A stretch of 33,572 nt of DNA from Alphaproteobacteria bacterium (GCA_900767645.1 CAAFZY010000041.1:1-33572); one strand, 5' to 3'. Positions 15,054 to 22,873 are shown, numbered from the stretch's first letter. Made by a program: numbers and translations. Notes: generated by a model from the sequence alone, not told the origin.

Positions 15054-16319
15054 ATGTTAATGAAAATCTACAACACTTTAATTCGCTTTTTGTATCCGAT
15101 TGCCATCAGCCGCTACATTGAAAAGCGTAAAAAAAACGGTAAAGAAGATATTAAACGTTTTAACGAAAGAATCGGCAGACCGACCAAACCGCGTCCGGAA
15201 GGCAAACTTATTTGGATGCACGGCGCTTCGGTCGGCGAATCTATTTCGATGCTGCCGCTCATTAACCGCCTGCTTGAAATTTATCCTGACGCGCATGTGA
15301 TGGTAACAACCGGCACCTTAACTTCAGCCGAAATTATGGCCAAACGTTTGCCGGAACGCGCTTTTCACCAATATTTACCGATTGAGAACCCCGTGTTTGC
15401 AACCCGCTTTGTAAAGCACTGGCGTCCTGATATTGCCTTGTGGTTTGAATCGGAATTTTGGCCGGCAATGCTTTCATGCATAAGACGCAAAAATATTCCG
15501 CTTATTTTGGTAAACGGTCGTATTTCCAACCGTTCATTTAAAAGATGGCAACAATTTGAATTTGTAATCAAAGAAATTTTGGATTGCTTTAATTTGTGCC
15601 TCGGGCAATCGGAAGAAGACACTTATCGCCTGCGTGTTTTGGGCGCTAAAAACACTTTGTGCTTAGGCAACCTTAAATATGCCGGTCTGCCTTTGCCGGT
15701 TGATCCTGACAAAAAGCAAGATATTGCCGACCAAATCGGCAATCGTCCCACATGGCTTGTCAGCTCCACTCACGATGATGAAGAATTTAAAATCGCCCGC
15801 TTCATTAAAGATATGAAGCAAAAAATTCCGCATTTGCTCACCTTTATGGCTCCGCGTCACCCGCATCGCGGCGTTGAAATCAAAGAACGATTGAGCAAAG
15901 AATTGGGCTTAAAAGTTGCCTTACGGTCAGCCGGTGAAAAAATAACCCCCGACACCGATGTTTATATTGCCGACACCATCGGCGAACTTGGAATTTGGTA
16001 TGAGCTGTTTCCGGTTGTGTTTATCGGCGGTTCGCTTATTCCGCACGGCGGACAAAACTTTATGGAACCCTCGCGTTACCGCGATGCCGTAATTGTCGGT
16101 CCGCATATGTATAACTTTACCGACGCTATGAACCGCGCCAAAAAAGCCGATGCGGTTATTCAGGTAAATGATGTTCTGGAACTGGTCGATACGGTTGAAA
16201 ACTTAATGACCAATCCGGAACTTTTGGAAGCCAAACGCAGCCTTGCATACAACTGGGCAACCAGCGAAGCAAAAGTGCTTGACGGCATTGTTGAAAAAAT
16301 CAGAGGTTATTTGGATTAA
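15054..16319 (+). CDS. waaA: 3-deoxy-D-manno-octulosonic acid (Kdo) transferase
   Basis: A 421-residue GT30 family enzyme that adds Kdo to lipid IVA on the cytoplasmic face of the inner membrane. It has an N-terminal membrane anchor, the donor/acceptor signature WMHGASVGES with the probable catalytic base Glu62, and a C-terminal GT-B half with GGSLIPHGGQNFMEP. The start follows AAGGA 9 nt upstream; ATG codons at both residue 1 and 3 are possible starts. It is the middle gene of DUF374-waaA-lpxK, with 5 bp to lpxK. The number of Kdo units added cannot be predicted. Confidence 0.95.
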   Translation: MLMKIYNTLIRFLYPIAISRYIEKRKKNGKEDIKRFNERIGRPTKPRPEGKLIWMHGASVGESISMLPLINRLLEIYPDAHVMVTTGTLTSAEIMAKRLPERAFHQYLPIENPVFATRFVKHWRPDIALWFESEFWPAMLSCIRRKNIPLILVNGRISNRSFKRWQQFEFVIKEILDCFNLCLGQSEEDTYRLRVLGAKNTLCLGNLKYAGLPLPVDPDKKQDIADQIGNRPTWLVSSTHDDEEFKIARFIKDMKQKIPHLLTFMAPRHPHRGVEIKERLSKELGLKVALRSAGEKITPDTDVYIADTIGELGIWYELFPVVFIGGSLIPHGGQNFMEPSRYRDAVIVGPHMYNFTDAMNRAKKADAVIQVNDVLELVDTVENLMTNPELLEAKRSLAYNWATSEAKVLDGIVEKIRGYLD

Positions 16320-16324
16320 CCCAT

Positions 16325-17275
16325 ATGAAAACACCGGAATTTTGGAACAAACAAAACTTTTTATCAAATCTTTTGCAGCCGCTCGGCACAATTTATGCCG
16401 CGGCTACGGCATGGCGCTTAAAAAGCCACACCCCGTATAAATCCGAATATCCGGTAATCTGTATCGGAAACCTGACTGCCGGCGGAACCGGAAAAACTCC
16501 GGTTTCGCTCAGTATTGCCGATTTATTGCACCGTATGGGAAAAAATCCGTATTTTATTACGCGCGGATACGGCGGCTCTTTGCATAATGTTGTGGTAAAC
16601 CGGCAAATTCACACTCCGCAACAAGTCGGCGATGAGCCCTTATTACTTGCGGAAGTTGCCCCGACGGTGGTTAATCCCGACCGCGCCGCCGCCGCCAAAT
16701 TGGCGGCTGCCAACGGCGCCGATTGCTTAGTTATGGACGACGGTTTTCAAAATCCGACCTTACACAAAGACCTTTCTTTTTTGGTTTTTGACGGCAATTA
16801 CGGCATCGGAAACGGACGCGTTATTCCGGCAGGTCCGTTGCGCGAACCGTTTGATAAGGGCGTAAAACGCGCACAAGCCGTTATTATTTTGGGAGCAGAT
16901 AAACACGCTGTTGCCGAACAAACCGCATTGCCGGTATTTTATGGCGAAATTAAAGAAGAAAAGCCTGAAACAACCAACTTGAATATTGCAGCTTTTTGCG
17001 GCATCGGACACCCTGAAAAATTTTATGATTCCTTAAAAAAATGCGGATTTAATATTGTAAAAACTTTTAACTATCCCGATCATTATTTTTACACCCGTGC
17101 CGAATTAAGCTCTTTGATTGATTTTGCACAAAAAAATAACTTGGACATTTACACAACATCAAAAGATTTTGTTAAAATTCCGCTTTCGTTGCGTCCTCAT
17201 TTTAAGGTGCTGAAAATAAAAATTTGCTGGAATGATGAAGCCGCATTACAAAAGTTTTTAGCCGCACTGTTTTAA
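16325..17275 (+). CDS. lpxK: Tetraacyldisaccharide 4'-kinase (lipid A kinase)
   Basis: A 316-residue P-loop kinase with Walker A GNLTAGGTGKTP at 48-59 and the family's DDGFQNP segment (about 139-145), where conserved acidic residues act in catalysis. It phosphorylates the 4' position of the lipid A disaccharide at the inner membrane. It begins 5 bp after waaA, so co-transcription and coupled translation are likely. Length and motif order match the family. A strong terminator ends the operon. Confidence 0.95.
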   Translation: MKTPEFWNKQNFLSNLLQPLGTIYAAATAWRLKSHTPYKSEYPVICIGNLTAGGTGKTPVSLSIADLLHRMGKNPYFITRGYGGSLHNVVVNRQIHTPQQVGDEPLLLAEVAPTVVNPDRAAAAKLAAANGADCLVMDDGFQNPTLHKDLSFLVFDGNYGIGNGRVIPAGPLREPFDKGVKRAQAVIILGADKHAVAEQTALPVFYGEIKEEKPETTNLNIAAFCGIGHPEKFYDSLKKCGFNIVKTFNYPDHYFYTRAELSSLIDFAQKNNLDIYTTSKDFVKIPLSLRPHFKVLKIKICWNDEAALQKFLAALF

Positions 17276-17280
17276 TTTTA

Positions 17281-17304
17281 CCCCCGAGCTTAATTGTTCG
17301 GGGG
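17281..17304. terminator. Bidirectional terminator between lpxK and the lipoprotein gene
   Basis: Stem CCCCCGA/TCGGGGG with a 10-nt loop, followed on the plus strand by TTGTTTTTTT. It lies between convergent genes. Confidence 0.85.
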
Positions 17305-17312
17305 TTGTTTTT

Positions 17313-18191
17313 TTAGTTTTCGCTTAAAATATCTTTAACGATGCCATACATAAATCTGAGTTTCATTTGCACAATCGCCGCCTGCAGCTTTTTTTCACCG
17401 TTCAATGTCTCTCCGGCTGTATAGGCTTCGGAGTAACTTATGTTGCCGTTTTTACGGTAGGTTGTGTATTCGCCGGTTAAAGCCCCGTTTTTAATTTGAT
17501 ACTCACTTTTAACATGTCCGTTGTTATAATATTCTTTAACCTTACCGGCTATTTCAAAACCGGAAATTTCCGCGTCTATTTTTACGGCGCCGTCAGGATA
17601 ATAACTCTGATAACGATTAAACTCGCCGTTATCATCGGCAAACAGTTTATGCTGTAAAATTCCGTTATCATCAAAGCTTTCTCTGCCGATTAAGACATCA
17701 TTGTTATAAATCGATTTAGAAATTACAAAGCCGTTGTGATAATCAATTGTCTCACCGTCTTTAACCCCGTTTTTATAATTTTCTTCCGATAACGGAGTGC
17801 CGTCTTCATTATATATTTTACAAATTCCGTCTAATTTGTTGGCTTTGTAATTGCAATCACCTGCCGGAGTGCCGTCGTCATAATACGAAAGCACCTCTCC
17901 GTCAACCAGATTACTTTTATACGGAACTTTTGCTTCAATCGCGCCGTTTTCATGATAATAAGTCATTATGCCTTCGCGCAAACCTTTAATATAACTTATT
18001 TCTCTTTTTAACTTACCGTCGGGATAATAAGTTTTGACCATGCCTGTAACCGGTTTGCCTTTTTTAGTTTGACACACCATAGCTTTGTTACAATCCAAAT
18101 CTTTAAAATCATATTCGCCATTGCCATTATCACAAGCAGCAAGTATGGCGGTGCAACTCAGCAAAGTTATTACATTAAAGCGTAGCTTCAT
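17313..18191 (-). CDS. MORN-repeat (YwqK-like) lipoprotein
   Basis: A 292-residue protein with a lipoprotein signal: basic N-terminus, hydrophobic core, and lipobox LAAC with Cys20 as the lipidated residue. The rest is about eight MORN_2-type repeats of roughly 22 residues with the pattern YYxDGxxxxxxxYKxGxxDGxxxxY (for example YPDGKLKREISYIKGLREG and YHENGAIEAKVPYKSNLVDG). The family is often annotated as antitoxin component YwqK, but that label comes from a weakly related Bacillus protein; here a surface or periplasmic scaffold is more likely. It is monocistronic and divergent from the exported nitroreductase. No toxin gene is adjacent. Confidence 0.85.
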   Translation of the reverse strand: MKLRFNVITLLSCTAILAACDNGNGEYDFKDLDCNKAMVCQTKKGKPVTGMVKTYYPDGKLKREISYIKGLREGIMTYYHENGAIEAKVPYKSNLVDGEVLSYYDDGTPAGDCNYKANKLDGICKIYNEDGTPLSEENYKNGVKDGETIDYHNGFVISKSIYNNDVLIGRESFDDNGILQHKLFADDNGEFNRYQSYYPDGAVKIDAEISGFEIAGKVKEYYNNGHVKSEYQIKNGALTGEYTTYRKNGNISYSEAYTAGETLNGEKKLQAAIVQMKLRFMYGIVKDILSEN

Positions 18192-18333
18192 TTTTTTCTC
18201 CTTTGCTTTAAATATAAAGATAAATTTTAAATATTGCGTTAATTATATTTATGCACAACATCAATTTGTGCCTATTGCAAAAGAGCAAGCGTCGAGTACA
18301 ATCTTTTAAGACATACAACAGAAAGGACAATAT

Positions 18334-18918
18334 ATGAAAAGCACCATTTTTTACAGCATATTTTTAAGCGTTGCTTTATTATGCGGTAACGCCCAAGCTC
18401 TTGATTTGCCTAAAGCCGATTTATCCTCGCCGATTTTAAAAACCATAGACGCCCGTAAATCGACTCGTAATTTCAGTTCCAAACCTGTTTCAGAACAATT
18501 ATTAAGCAATATTTTATGGGCGGCATTCGGAACCAACACTCACAACACCCGCACTATTCCGACAGCAATGAATCAGCAAAACTTAAAAGTATTTGTTGTT
18601 TATAATAACGCCGTATGGCAATATGACGGCAAAGCCAACACTCTTAACAAAATTGAAGCGCTTGATGTTATGCCTTTTATCGCCAAGCAAGATTTTGTAA
18701 AAGATGCGCCGTTACAATTAATTTATGCCGGCGATAAAAAATTTGCCGATGCACACAGCGGCTCTGCCTATGAAAATGTTTCATTATACATCGCCGAACA
18801 AGGGTTGGCATCAGTAGTCAGAGGCTCGATTGACCGTGAAGCTTTACATAAAGCTCTTAACCTCGCCGATGATGAAATTGCCACTTTTAATCAGGTTATC
18901 GGCTATCCGGCGGAATAA
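18334..18918 (+). CDS. Exported nitroreductase-family protein
   Basis: A 194-residue protein with a Sec signal peptide (about 1-22, cleavage after AQA). The mature part begins with the nitroreductase/SagB-type FMN-binding start (ILKTIDARKSTRNFSSKPVS, then LLSNILWAAFG) and continues with the central segment YENVSLYIAEQGLASVVRG and the C-terminal VIGYP. FMN nitroreductases are usually cytoplasmic; a signal-peptide version is a small, poorly characterised subgroup. The AGAAAGGA ribosome binding site fits the start. It is followed by slyX on the same strand but 85 bp away. Substrate unknown; flavin binding is inferred from the family. Confidence 0.8.
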   Translation: MKSTIFYSIFLSVALLCGNAQALDLPKADLSSPILKTIDARKSTRNFSSKPVSEQLLSNILWAAFGTNTHNTRTIPTAMNQQNLKVFVVYNNAVWQYDGKANTLNKIEALDVMPFIAKQDFVKDAPLQLIYAGDKKFADAHSGSAYENVSLYIAEQGLASVVRGSIDREALHKALNLADDEIATFNQVIGYPAE

Positions 18919-18939
18919 ATTTAGGTTTACAGCTTTACT

Positions 18940-18960
18940 TTTGCGGTTGCAAGCCGCAAA
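18940..18960 (+). terminator. Weak hairpin after the nitroreductase gene
   Basis: Stem TTTGCGG/CCGCAAA with a 7-nt loop, 21 nt past the stop codon. No T-run follows, so it may be an mRNA 3' end or a weak terminator. Confidence 0.35.
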
Positions 18961-19003
18961 TAAGTATGTTACTTTGCTGATATAAAAAAAGCGGAGAATA
19001 AAA

Positions 19004-19204
19004 ATGAACTCGGAAGAGCGTTTTATAAACATTGAAATGGCCATCGCCAATCTGCAAAAAACGGTTGACGAGTTAAATGAGGTTGTTATCAATCAAGGTC
19101 ATTTAATTGATAAGTTGCACAAAGAAAACAAAATGCTTGCAGGTATGATTGATGATGATACCGTTAAGCCTTTAAGCGAAGAAACACCTCCGCCGCATTA
19201 TTAG
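19004..19204 (+). CDS. slyX: SlyX family small coiled-coil protein
   Basis: A 66-residue protein: an N-terminal heptad-repeat coiled coil (about 1-50) and the diagnostic proline-rich end PPPHY. Family function is unknown despite the name, which comes from its position beside slyD in E. coli. A GGAG ribosome binding site is 9 nt upstream. It lies 14 bp before nagA on the same strand and may be co-transcribed with it; no functional link is known. Confidence 0.9.
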   Translation: MNSEERFINIEMAIANLQKTVDELNEVVINQGHLIDKLHKENKMLAGMIDDDTVKPLSEETPPPHY

Positions 19205-19218
19205 ATTGGAGAATTTAC

Positions 19219-20400
19219 ATGGTATCGGCTATTTGCATTCATAACGCGACGGTTTTAAACGGCTATTCCATGATGAAAAACTGCGCCGTTTTAATTAAAC
19301 AAAATAAAATTATTGATGTGTTTAATGAAACTCGTTTTGCCCAAAAAACCTTTAAGGCTGACACCATGTTTATTGATGCCAAAGGCGCGTACGTCGCTCC
19401 CGGCTTGATAGATACCCACATTCACGGCATCGGCGGTTTCGGCACTGATGATTATAGTATAAACTCCATTTTACAAATGTCGGAAATTTTGCCGCAATAC
19501 GGCGTGACCTCATTTATACCAACTTTATACGCCGCCAAACGCGAAGAATTGCTCAAAGGCATTCGCGCCATTGTTGAAGCCATGGGGCAAGAAAAAGGCG
19601 CGCGTATTTTAGGCATTCATCTGGAAGGACCGTTTTTATCGCCGGAACGCTTAGGCGTGCAGACTCCGGATTCATTAAGTCCGGTTGACCTTAATTTAAT
19701 GGAAGAATTATGGAACGCCTCGGAAGGACATATTATTAATATGACCGTGGCTCCCGAACTTAAACATATGCGTGAATTGGCTCTTTACTGCCTTTCAAAA
19801 GGCATAATTTTACAAGCCGGACACACCAACGCCACTTATGCGCAAATGGTTGAAGGCATGCAGGTGCGCATTTTGCACGTAACGCATTTGTTCAACGCCA
19901 TGAGCCGTATGCACCACCGCGACCCCGGAGTTGTCGGAGCAGTGTTTATTCACCCTGAACTGTCATGCGAGGTTATCGCCGACGGAATTCACATTAACCC
20001 CGATATTATCAAATTTTTGCTAACCTGCAAATCGCTTGATAAAATCGTGCTTGTCACCGATTCATTAAAACCAACCAAACAAAAGAAAAAACCTTTAATT
20101 GCCAACGGTGAAGAAGTATATTTAGACAAGTGTTTTTATCGTAAATCGGACAACGTTATTGCCGGCTCTGCTCTTACCATGATTGACAGCGTCCGCAATA
20201 TTGTTTCATACGGATTTACAATTGAGCAGGCCGTACATATGGCCTCCACCAATCCGGCGCGAATTATGCGTCAGGAGCATCTCGGGCTGGTTGCTCCGGG
20301 ATATGATGCCGATTTGGTAATCTTCAACAAAAACTTAAACATTTTATACACAACAATAAAGGGTAACCTCTATCATAAAGGAAAAAAATTATGCGTGTGA
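19219..20400 (+). CDS. nagA: N-acetylglucosamine-6-phosphate deacetylase
   Basis: A 393-residue amidohydrolase. Metal and substrate sites are visible: HIHG at 67-70, HLEGPF with metal ligand Glu136, GHTNATY with His202, HLFNAM with His223, His258, and the catalytic Asp281 in VTDS. It removes acetyl from GlcNAc-6-phosphate, feeding NagB. The segment after Glu136 ends in GVQ (Gln148) where E. coli has His143; I believe this Gln form also occurs in other NagA groups. Its end overlaps nagB by 10 bp, indicating translational coupling. No nagE or nagC is in view, so the sugar source may be peptidoglycan recycling or host glycans. Confidence 0.94.
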   Translation: MVSAICIHNATVLNGYSMMKNCAVLIKQNKIIDVFNETRFAQKTFKADTMFIDAKGAYVAPGLIDTHIHGIGGFGTDDYSINSILQMSEILPQYGVTSFIPTLYAAKREELLKGIRAIVEAMGQEKGARILGIHLEGPFLSPERLGVQTPDSLSPVDLNLMEELWNASEGHIINMTVAPELKHMRELALYCLSKGIILQAGHTNATYAQMVEGMQVRILHVTHLFNAMSRMHHRDPGVVGAVFIHPELSCEVIADGIHINPDIIKFLLTCKSLDKIVLVTDSLKPTKQKKKPLIANGEEVYLDKCFYRKSDNVIAGSALTMIDSVRNIVSYGFTIEQAVHMASTNPARIMRQEHLGLVAPGYDADLVIFNKNLNILYTTIKGNLYHKGKKLCV

Positions 20401-21182
20401 TTATAAAACCTGACTATGAAACCGTAGCCAAATGGGTAGCCAACTATATTGTCTACCGAATTAACAAATTTAAACCGACCAAAGACAAGCCGTTTGTTTT
20501 GGGCTTGCCTACCGGCTCAACTCCGCTCGGTGTATATAAAGAACTGATAAATTTGTATCAAAACCGAAAAGTTTCATTTGAAAACGTGGTAACTTTCAAT
20601 ATGGACGAATATGTCGGCTTAAAACCGACCGACAAACAAAGCTATCGTTATTTTATGGAAGAAAACTTTTTCAAACACGTAAATCTTAAACCGCAAAATA
20701 TTCATATGCTTAACGGCATGACCACCGATTATGAAAAAGAATGCAACAGTTATGAACAAGCTATTCGCGATGTCGGCGGCATTCATTTGTTTTTGGGCGG
20801 GGTTGGTAATGACGGACATATTGCCTTTAACGAACCGTTTTCATCATTAAGTTCGCGTACTCGTATTAAAACTTTAACCGAAAGCACCATTAAAGCGAAC
20901 TCGCGCTTTTTTGACGGCGATATTTCTCGTGTACCGACTACTGCTTTATCGGTTGGCGTTGCCACCATTTTAGACGCTAAAGAAGTTATTATCATGGTAA
21001 CCGGCGAAAGCAAAGCCGAAGCCTTAAAGCACGGCATTGAAGACAGCATTAATCATATGTGGACAATTACCGCATTGCAAATGCACCAACACGGAATTAT
21101 CGCCTGTGATAAACCGGCAACCAAAGAACTTTCTCTCAAAACCGTGGAATACTTTTTAGATATTGAAAAAAACAACTTTTAA
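20391..21182 (+). CDS. nagB: Glucosamine-6-phosphate deaminase
   Basis: A 263-residue enzyme converting glucosamine-6-phosphate to fructose-6-phosphate and ammonia. The residues fall exactly at E. coli NagB numbering: Asp72 in FNMDEYVGL, and Asp141, His143 and Glu148 in GVGNDGHIAFNEP. The phosphate-binding loop is LPTGSTPLG (39-47). The length matches the 266-residue E. coli enzyme closely. It overlaps nagA by 10 bp and is followed by a strong terminator. Confidence 0.96.
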   Translation: MRVIIKPDYETVAKWVANYIVYRINKFKPTKDKPFVLGLPTGSTPLGVYKELINLYQNRKVSFENVVTFNMDEYVGLKPTDKQSYRYFMEENFFKHVNLKPQNIHMLNGMTTDYEKECNSYEQAIRDVGGIHLFLGGVGNDGHIAFNEPFSSLSSRTRIKTLTESTIKANSRFFDGDISRVPTTALSVGVATILDAKEVIIMVTGESKAEALKHGIEDSINHMWTITALQMHQHGIIACDKPATKELSLKTVEYFLDIEKNNF

Positions 21183-21187
21183 ACCTT

Positions 21188-21215
21188 AAAGCTCCGACAA
21201 AATCGGAGCTTTTTT
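21188..21215 (+). terminator. Terminator of slyX-nagA-nagB
   Basis: Perfect 10-bp stem AAAGCTCCGA/TCGGAGCTTT with a 5-nt loop and a following T-run. Confidence 0.9.
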
Positions 21216-21218
21216 ATT

Positions 21219-21236
21219 ATACAACTTATGCACAGC
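21219..21236 (+). repeat. 18-bp direct repeat, remnant of a prepilin-cassette leader
   Basis: ATACAACTTATGCACAGC here is identical to 21431-21448, the start of the leader of prepilin gene C. It includes the TTATGCACA nonamer. The palindromic element 21243-21415 lies between the two copies. Confidence 0.75.
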
Positions 21237-21242
21237 TCTAAT

Positions 21243-21415
21243 AAATTCCCATCCTGAGGAGGGGTGGCGGCGGAACGCCGACGGGGTGGTGAAAAATAAT
21301 GCCTGAAGTTAGATTTAATTTATGTATTTTGTAACAGAAAAACAAACGTTTAATATGTTGTCAGATACTGATGAAACCACCCCGCCTGCGGCACCCCTCC
21401 ATAGAGGGGAATTTT
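21243..21415. repeat. Palindromic MITE-like intergenic element
   Basis: About 173 bp with imperfect terminal inverted repeats: the left end (21243-21290) and the reverse complement of the right end (21376-21415) both read AATTCCC, then GGAGGGGTG, then GGGGTGGT. The left arm contains an extra GGCGG/CCGAC-type hairpin. There is no open frame in the AT-rich centre. The gene-free stretch 21183-21526 is filled by the nagB terminator, this element and the leader of gene C. It resembles non-autonomous transposable or REP-type repeats, but copies elsewhere cannot be checked here. Confidence 0.65.
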
Positions 21416-21432
21416 AAAGTGCGGCTTTAAAT

Positions 21433-21526
21433 ACAACTTATGCACAGCACGGACTCGTAAATATTGCAAAAAAAAAACGCGAGCTAAAATCTTCTTAAAA
21501 TTAACTTTTTAAGGAGATTTTAGCTC
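21433..21526 (+). promoter_or_regulatory. Conserved promoter/RNA leader of prepilin cassette, copy C
   Basis: The best-preserved leader. TTATGCACA (21438-21446), candidate -10 TAAATAT (21458-21464), and an A10 tract (21468-21477) are followed by a hairpin. Outer arms GAGCTAAAATC (21481-21491) and GATTTTAGCTC (21516-21526) pair perfectly over 11 bp, and inner arms CTTAAAA and TTTTAAG pair over 7 bp. AAGGAG (21511-21516) is enclosed, and the ATG follows the stem with no gap. If transcription starts in the A-tract, the RNA would begin almost directly with this hairpin. Confidence 0.75.
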
Positions 21527-22162
21527 ATGTATACACAATCTGGTAGGTCTATGGTGGAGATGTTAGGAGTTTTAGCGATAATAGGAGTCCTGTCAGTCGG
21601 GGCGATTGCCGGCTACAGCAAGGCGATGATGAAATATAAGCTCAATAAATATTCCGAACAGATGAACACTGTGATAAATGCCATTGCCCGCAATGTGCAT
21701 AGTTTTGACAATATTTACTCGCAAAACGACTCAGCAACTTCTTTAGCATCATATTTGGTAAAAATGGGCGAAATTCCAACCGAAATGGTAACATCTAACC
21801 CTAAATATCTTCGTGATATTTTCGGTATGCGCTGGGAGATTGTTATGTCATCAGACAGTAAATACATGTTGCTCTCAAGCTATGATACTCCAAGTACCAA
21901 ATCAGCCGATGAATTAGAAAGATGCCGCACCTTTATTACACTTGCCAAAGAAAATTCCGACAGTATTCATCACCTTGACACTGTCAGCGGACATGGCACA
22001 TCATCGGCAAAATTTGCTGTTATATACGGTGATAATTTCTGCACCCCTGCCCGCAAGTGCTTAAAAAATGCATCATTAGATAATATTTATGAAATTTGTA
22101 CCGCGCAAGCAGGCGCAACTTCAGCCGTTGAAACTGCCATTTGGTGGATAATCAGAGATTAA
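21527..22162 (+). CDS. Type IV prepilin-like protein C, variable C-terminus
   Basis: A 211-residue protein with the same first 41 residues as protein B: leader MYTQSG, site G|RSMVE and a hydrophobic helix. Its head has Cys at 133, 172, 178 and 191, the four positions common to all three proteins, but lacks the extra CxxC partner and last Cys of A and B. Shared landmarks are C..FITLAKENS (near-identical to VAKENS in A), YGDNFC, CLK and IYEIC. Twenty-two of 38 codons in the identical stretch differ silently from copy B. It has its own leader and terminator. Pilin or pseudopilin class is supported; target and assembly machinery are unknown. Confidence 0.85.
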   Translation: MYTQSGRSMVEMLGVLAIIGVLSVGAIAGYSKAMMKYKLNKYSEQMNTVINAIARNVHSFDNIYSQNDSATSLASYLVKMGEIPTEMVTSNPKYLRDIFGMRWEIVMSSDSKYMLLSSYDTPSTKSADELERCRTFITLAKENSDSIHHLDTVSGHGTSSAKFAVIYGDNFCTPARKCLKNASLDNIYEICTAQAGATSAVETAIWWIIRD

Positions 22163-22176
22163 AATATTTAAAAAAT

Positions 22177-22210
22177 AAAAAGAGGAGTTTTGAACAAACA
22201 TCCTCTTTTT
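22177..22210. terminator. Terminator after prepilin C
   Basis: Perfect 10-bp stem AAAAAGAGGA/TCCTCTTTTT with a 14-nt loop between prepilin C and the convergent orphan gene. Confidence 0.82.
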
Positions 22211-22245
22211 AAATTTTCGGAATACGCAGCAGCGGGCAAATGCTA

Positions 22246-22788
22246 TTATGCTAAACCGGCTGTGCGGCGGATAGCGTCAATCCTATCTGAGCCTTTTCGC
22301 GAGAAATATTCCGCAAGGTCTACGTAAGTTACGTTGCCTAAGTACCTCAACGGAAAATCCATTTCTTTAGGATTATTCAACATCTTTCCGGTTGCGGCTT
22401 CAAGTTGCTCAACCAAATCGATAAGGAACGGACGCGCGAATACCGTGTCTTCAATGTTTGATTTTTTGAGCATTGCGGTTGATGCACCGGAAGACTGTGA
22501 AAAGAAGTCCATGATGTCATCAGGCTGATACTCACCGGCAAGGTCAAATACCCATTGACGAAGTGTAGGCGTCGGAAACAGGAGTTTCCGATCAGGATTG
22601 AGTTTGAATTTTCTCTCAATCACCTTGCGATGCCACTTAATGAATTCAGGATTAATTTCCGAAATTCTAGTATTAAGTGCGGTACAGAATAAAGCCTGTG
22701 TTCCCACACTTTCTGCAATCATGCCAAAAAGGCTGTCGGTTCTTTGTAGCTTTCTGCAAAGATACCTTTCTGTAAGTACTATATTCAT
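22246..22788 (-). CDS. Uncharacterised soluble protein, no Shine-Dalgarno
   Basis: A 180-residue protein without signal peptide or membrane helices. I recognise no family. It looks mainly helical, with charged segments such as KWHRKVIERKFKLNPDRK and a C-terminal basic stretch SRKGSDRIDAIRRT. No purine-rich ribosome binding site precedes the ATG; TAACCAAA stands 13 nt upstream in an AT-rich run, as at the other orphan gene (7099-7611). Both genes also lie next to conserved single-gene units and use more CTC/CGG/AAG codons than their neighbours. A shared foreign origin or shared leaderless-type start is possible. Confidence 0.62.
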   Translation of the reverse strand: MNIVLTERYLCRKLQRTDSLFGMIAESVGTQALFCTALNTRISEINPEFIKWHRKVIERKFKLNPDRKLLFPTPTLRQWVFDLAGEYQPDDIMDFFSQSSGASTAMLKKSNIEDTVFARPFLIDLVEQLEAATGKMLNNPKEMDFPLRYLGNVTYVDLAEYFSRKGSDRIDAIRRTAGLA

Positions 22789-22873
22789 AATTTCAAAAAA
22801 ATTTGGTTAGTGTTAGTAAGGTAGCACAGCTTTTTATATTAATCAAGCGATTTTTGACAAAAAAGTAAATGTT

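Noticed and set aside
17313..18191. Toxin-antitoxin antitoxin (YwqK label)
   Set aside because: It is a lipoprotein of MORN repeats with no adjacent toxin gene; the name is an annotation carry-over.
19639..19665. NagA lacking a key residue (Gln148 in place of E. coli His143)
   Set aside because: All metal ligands and the catalytic Asp are present, and I believe the GxQ form occurs in other NagA groups, so it is not evidence of loss of function.
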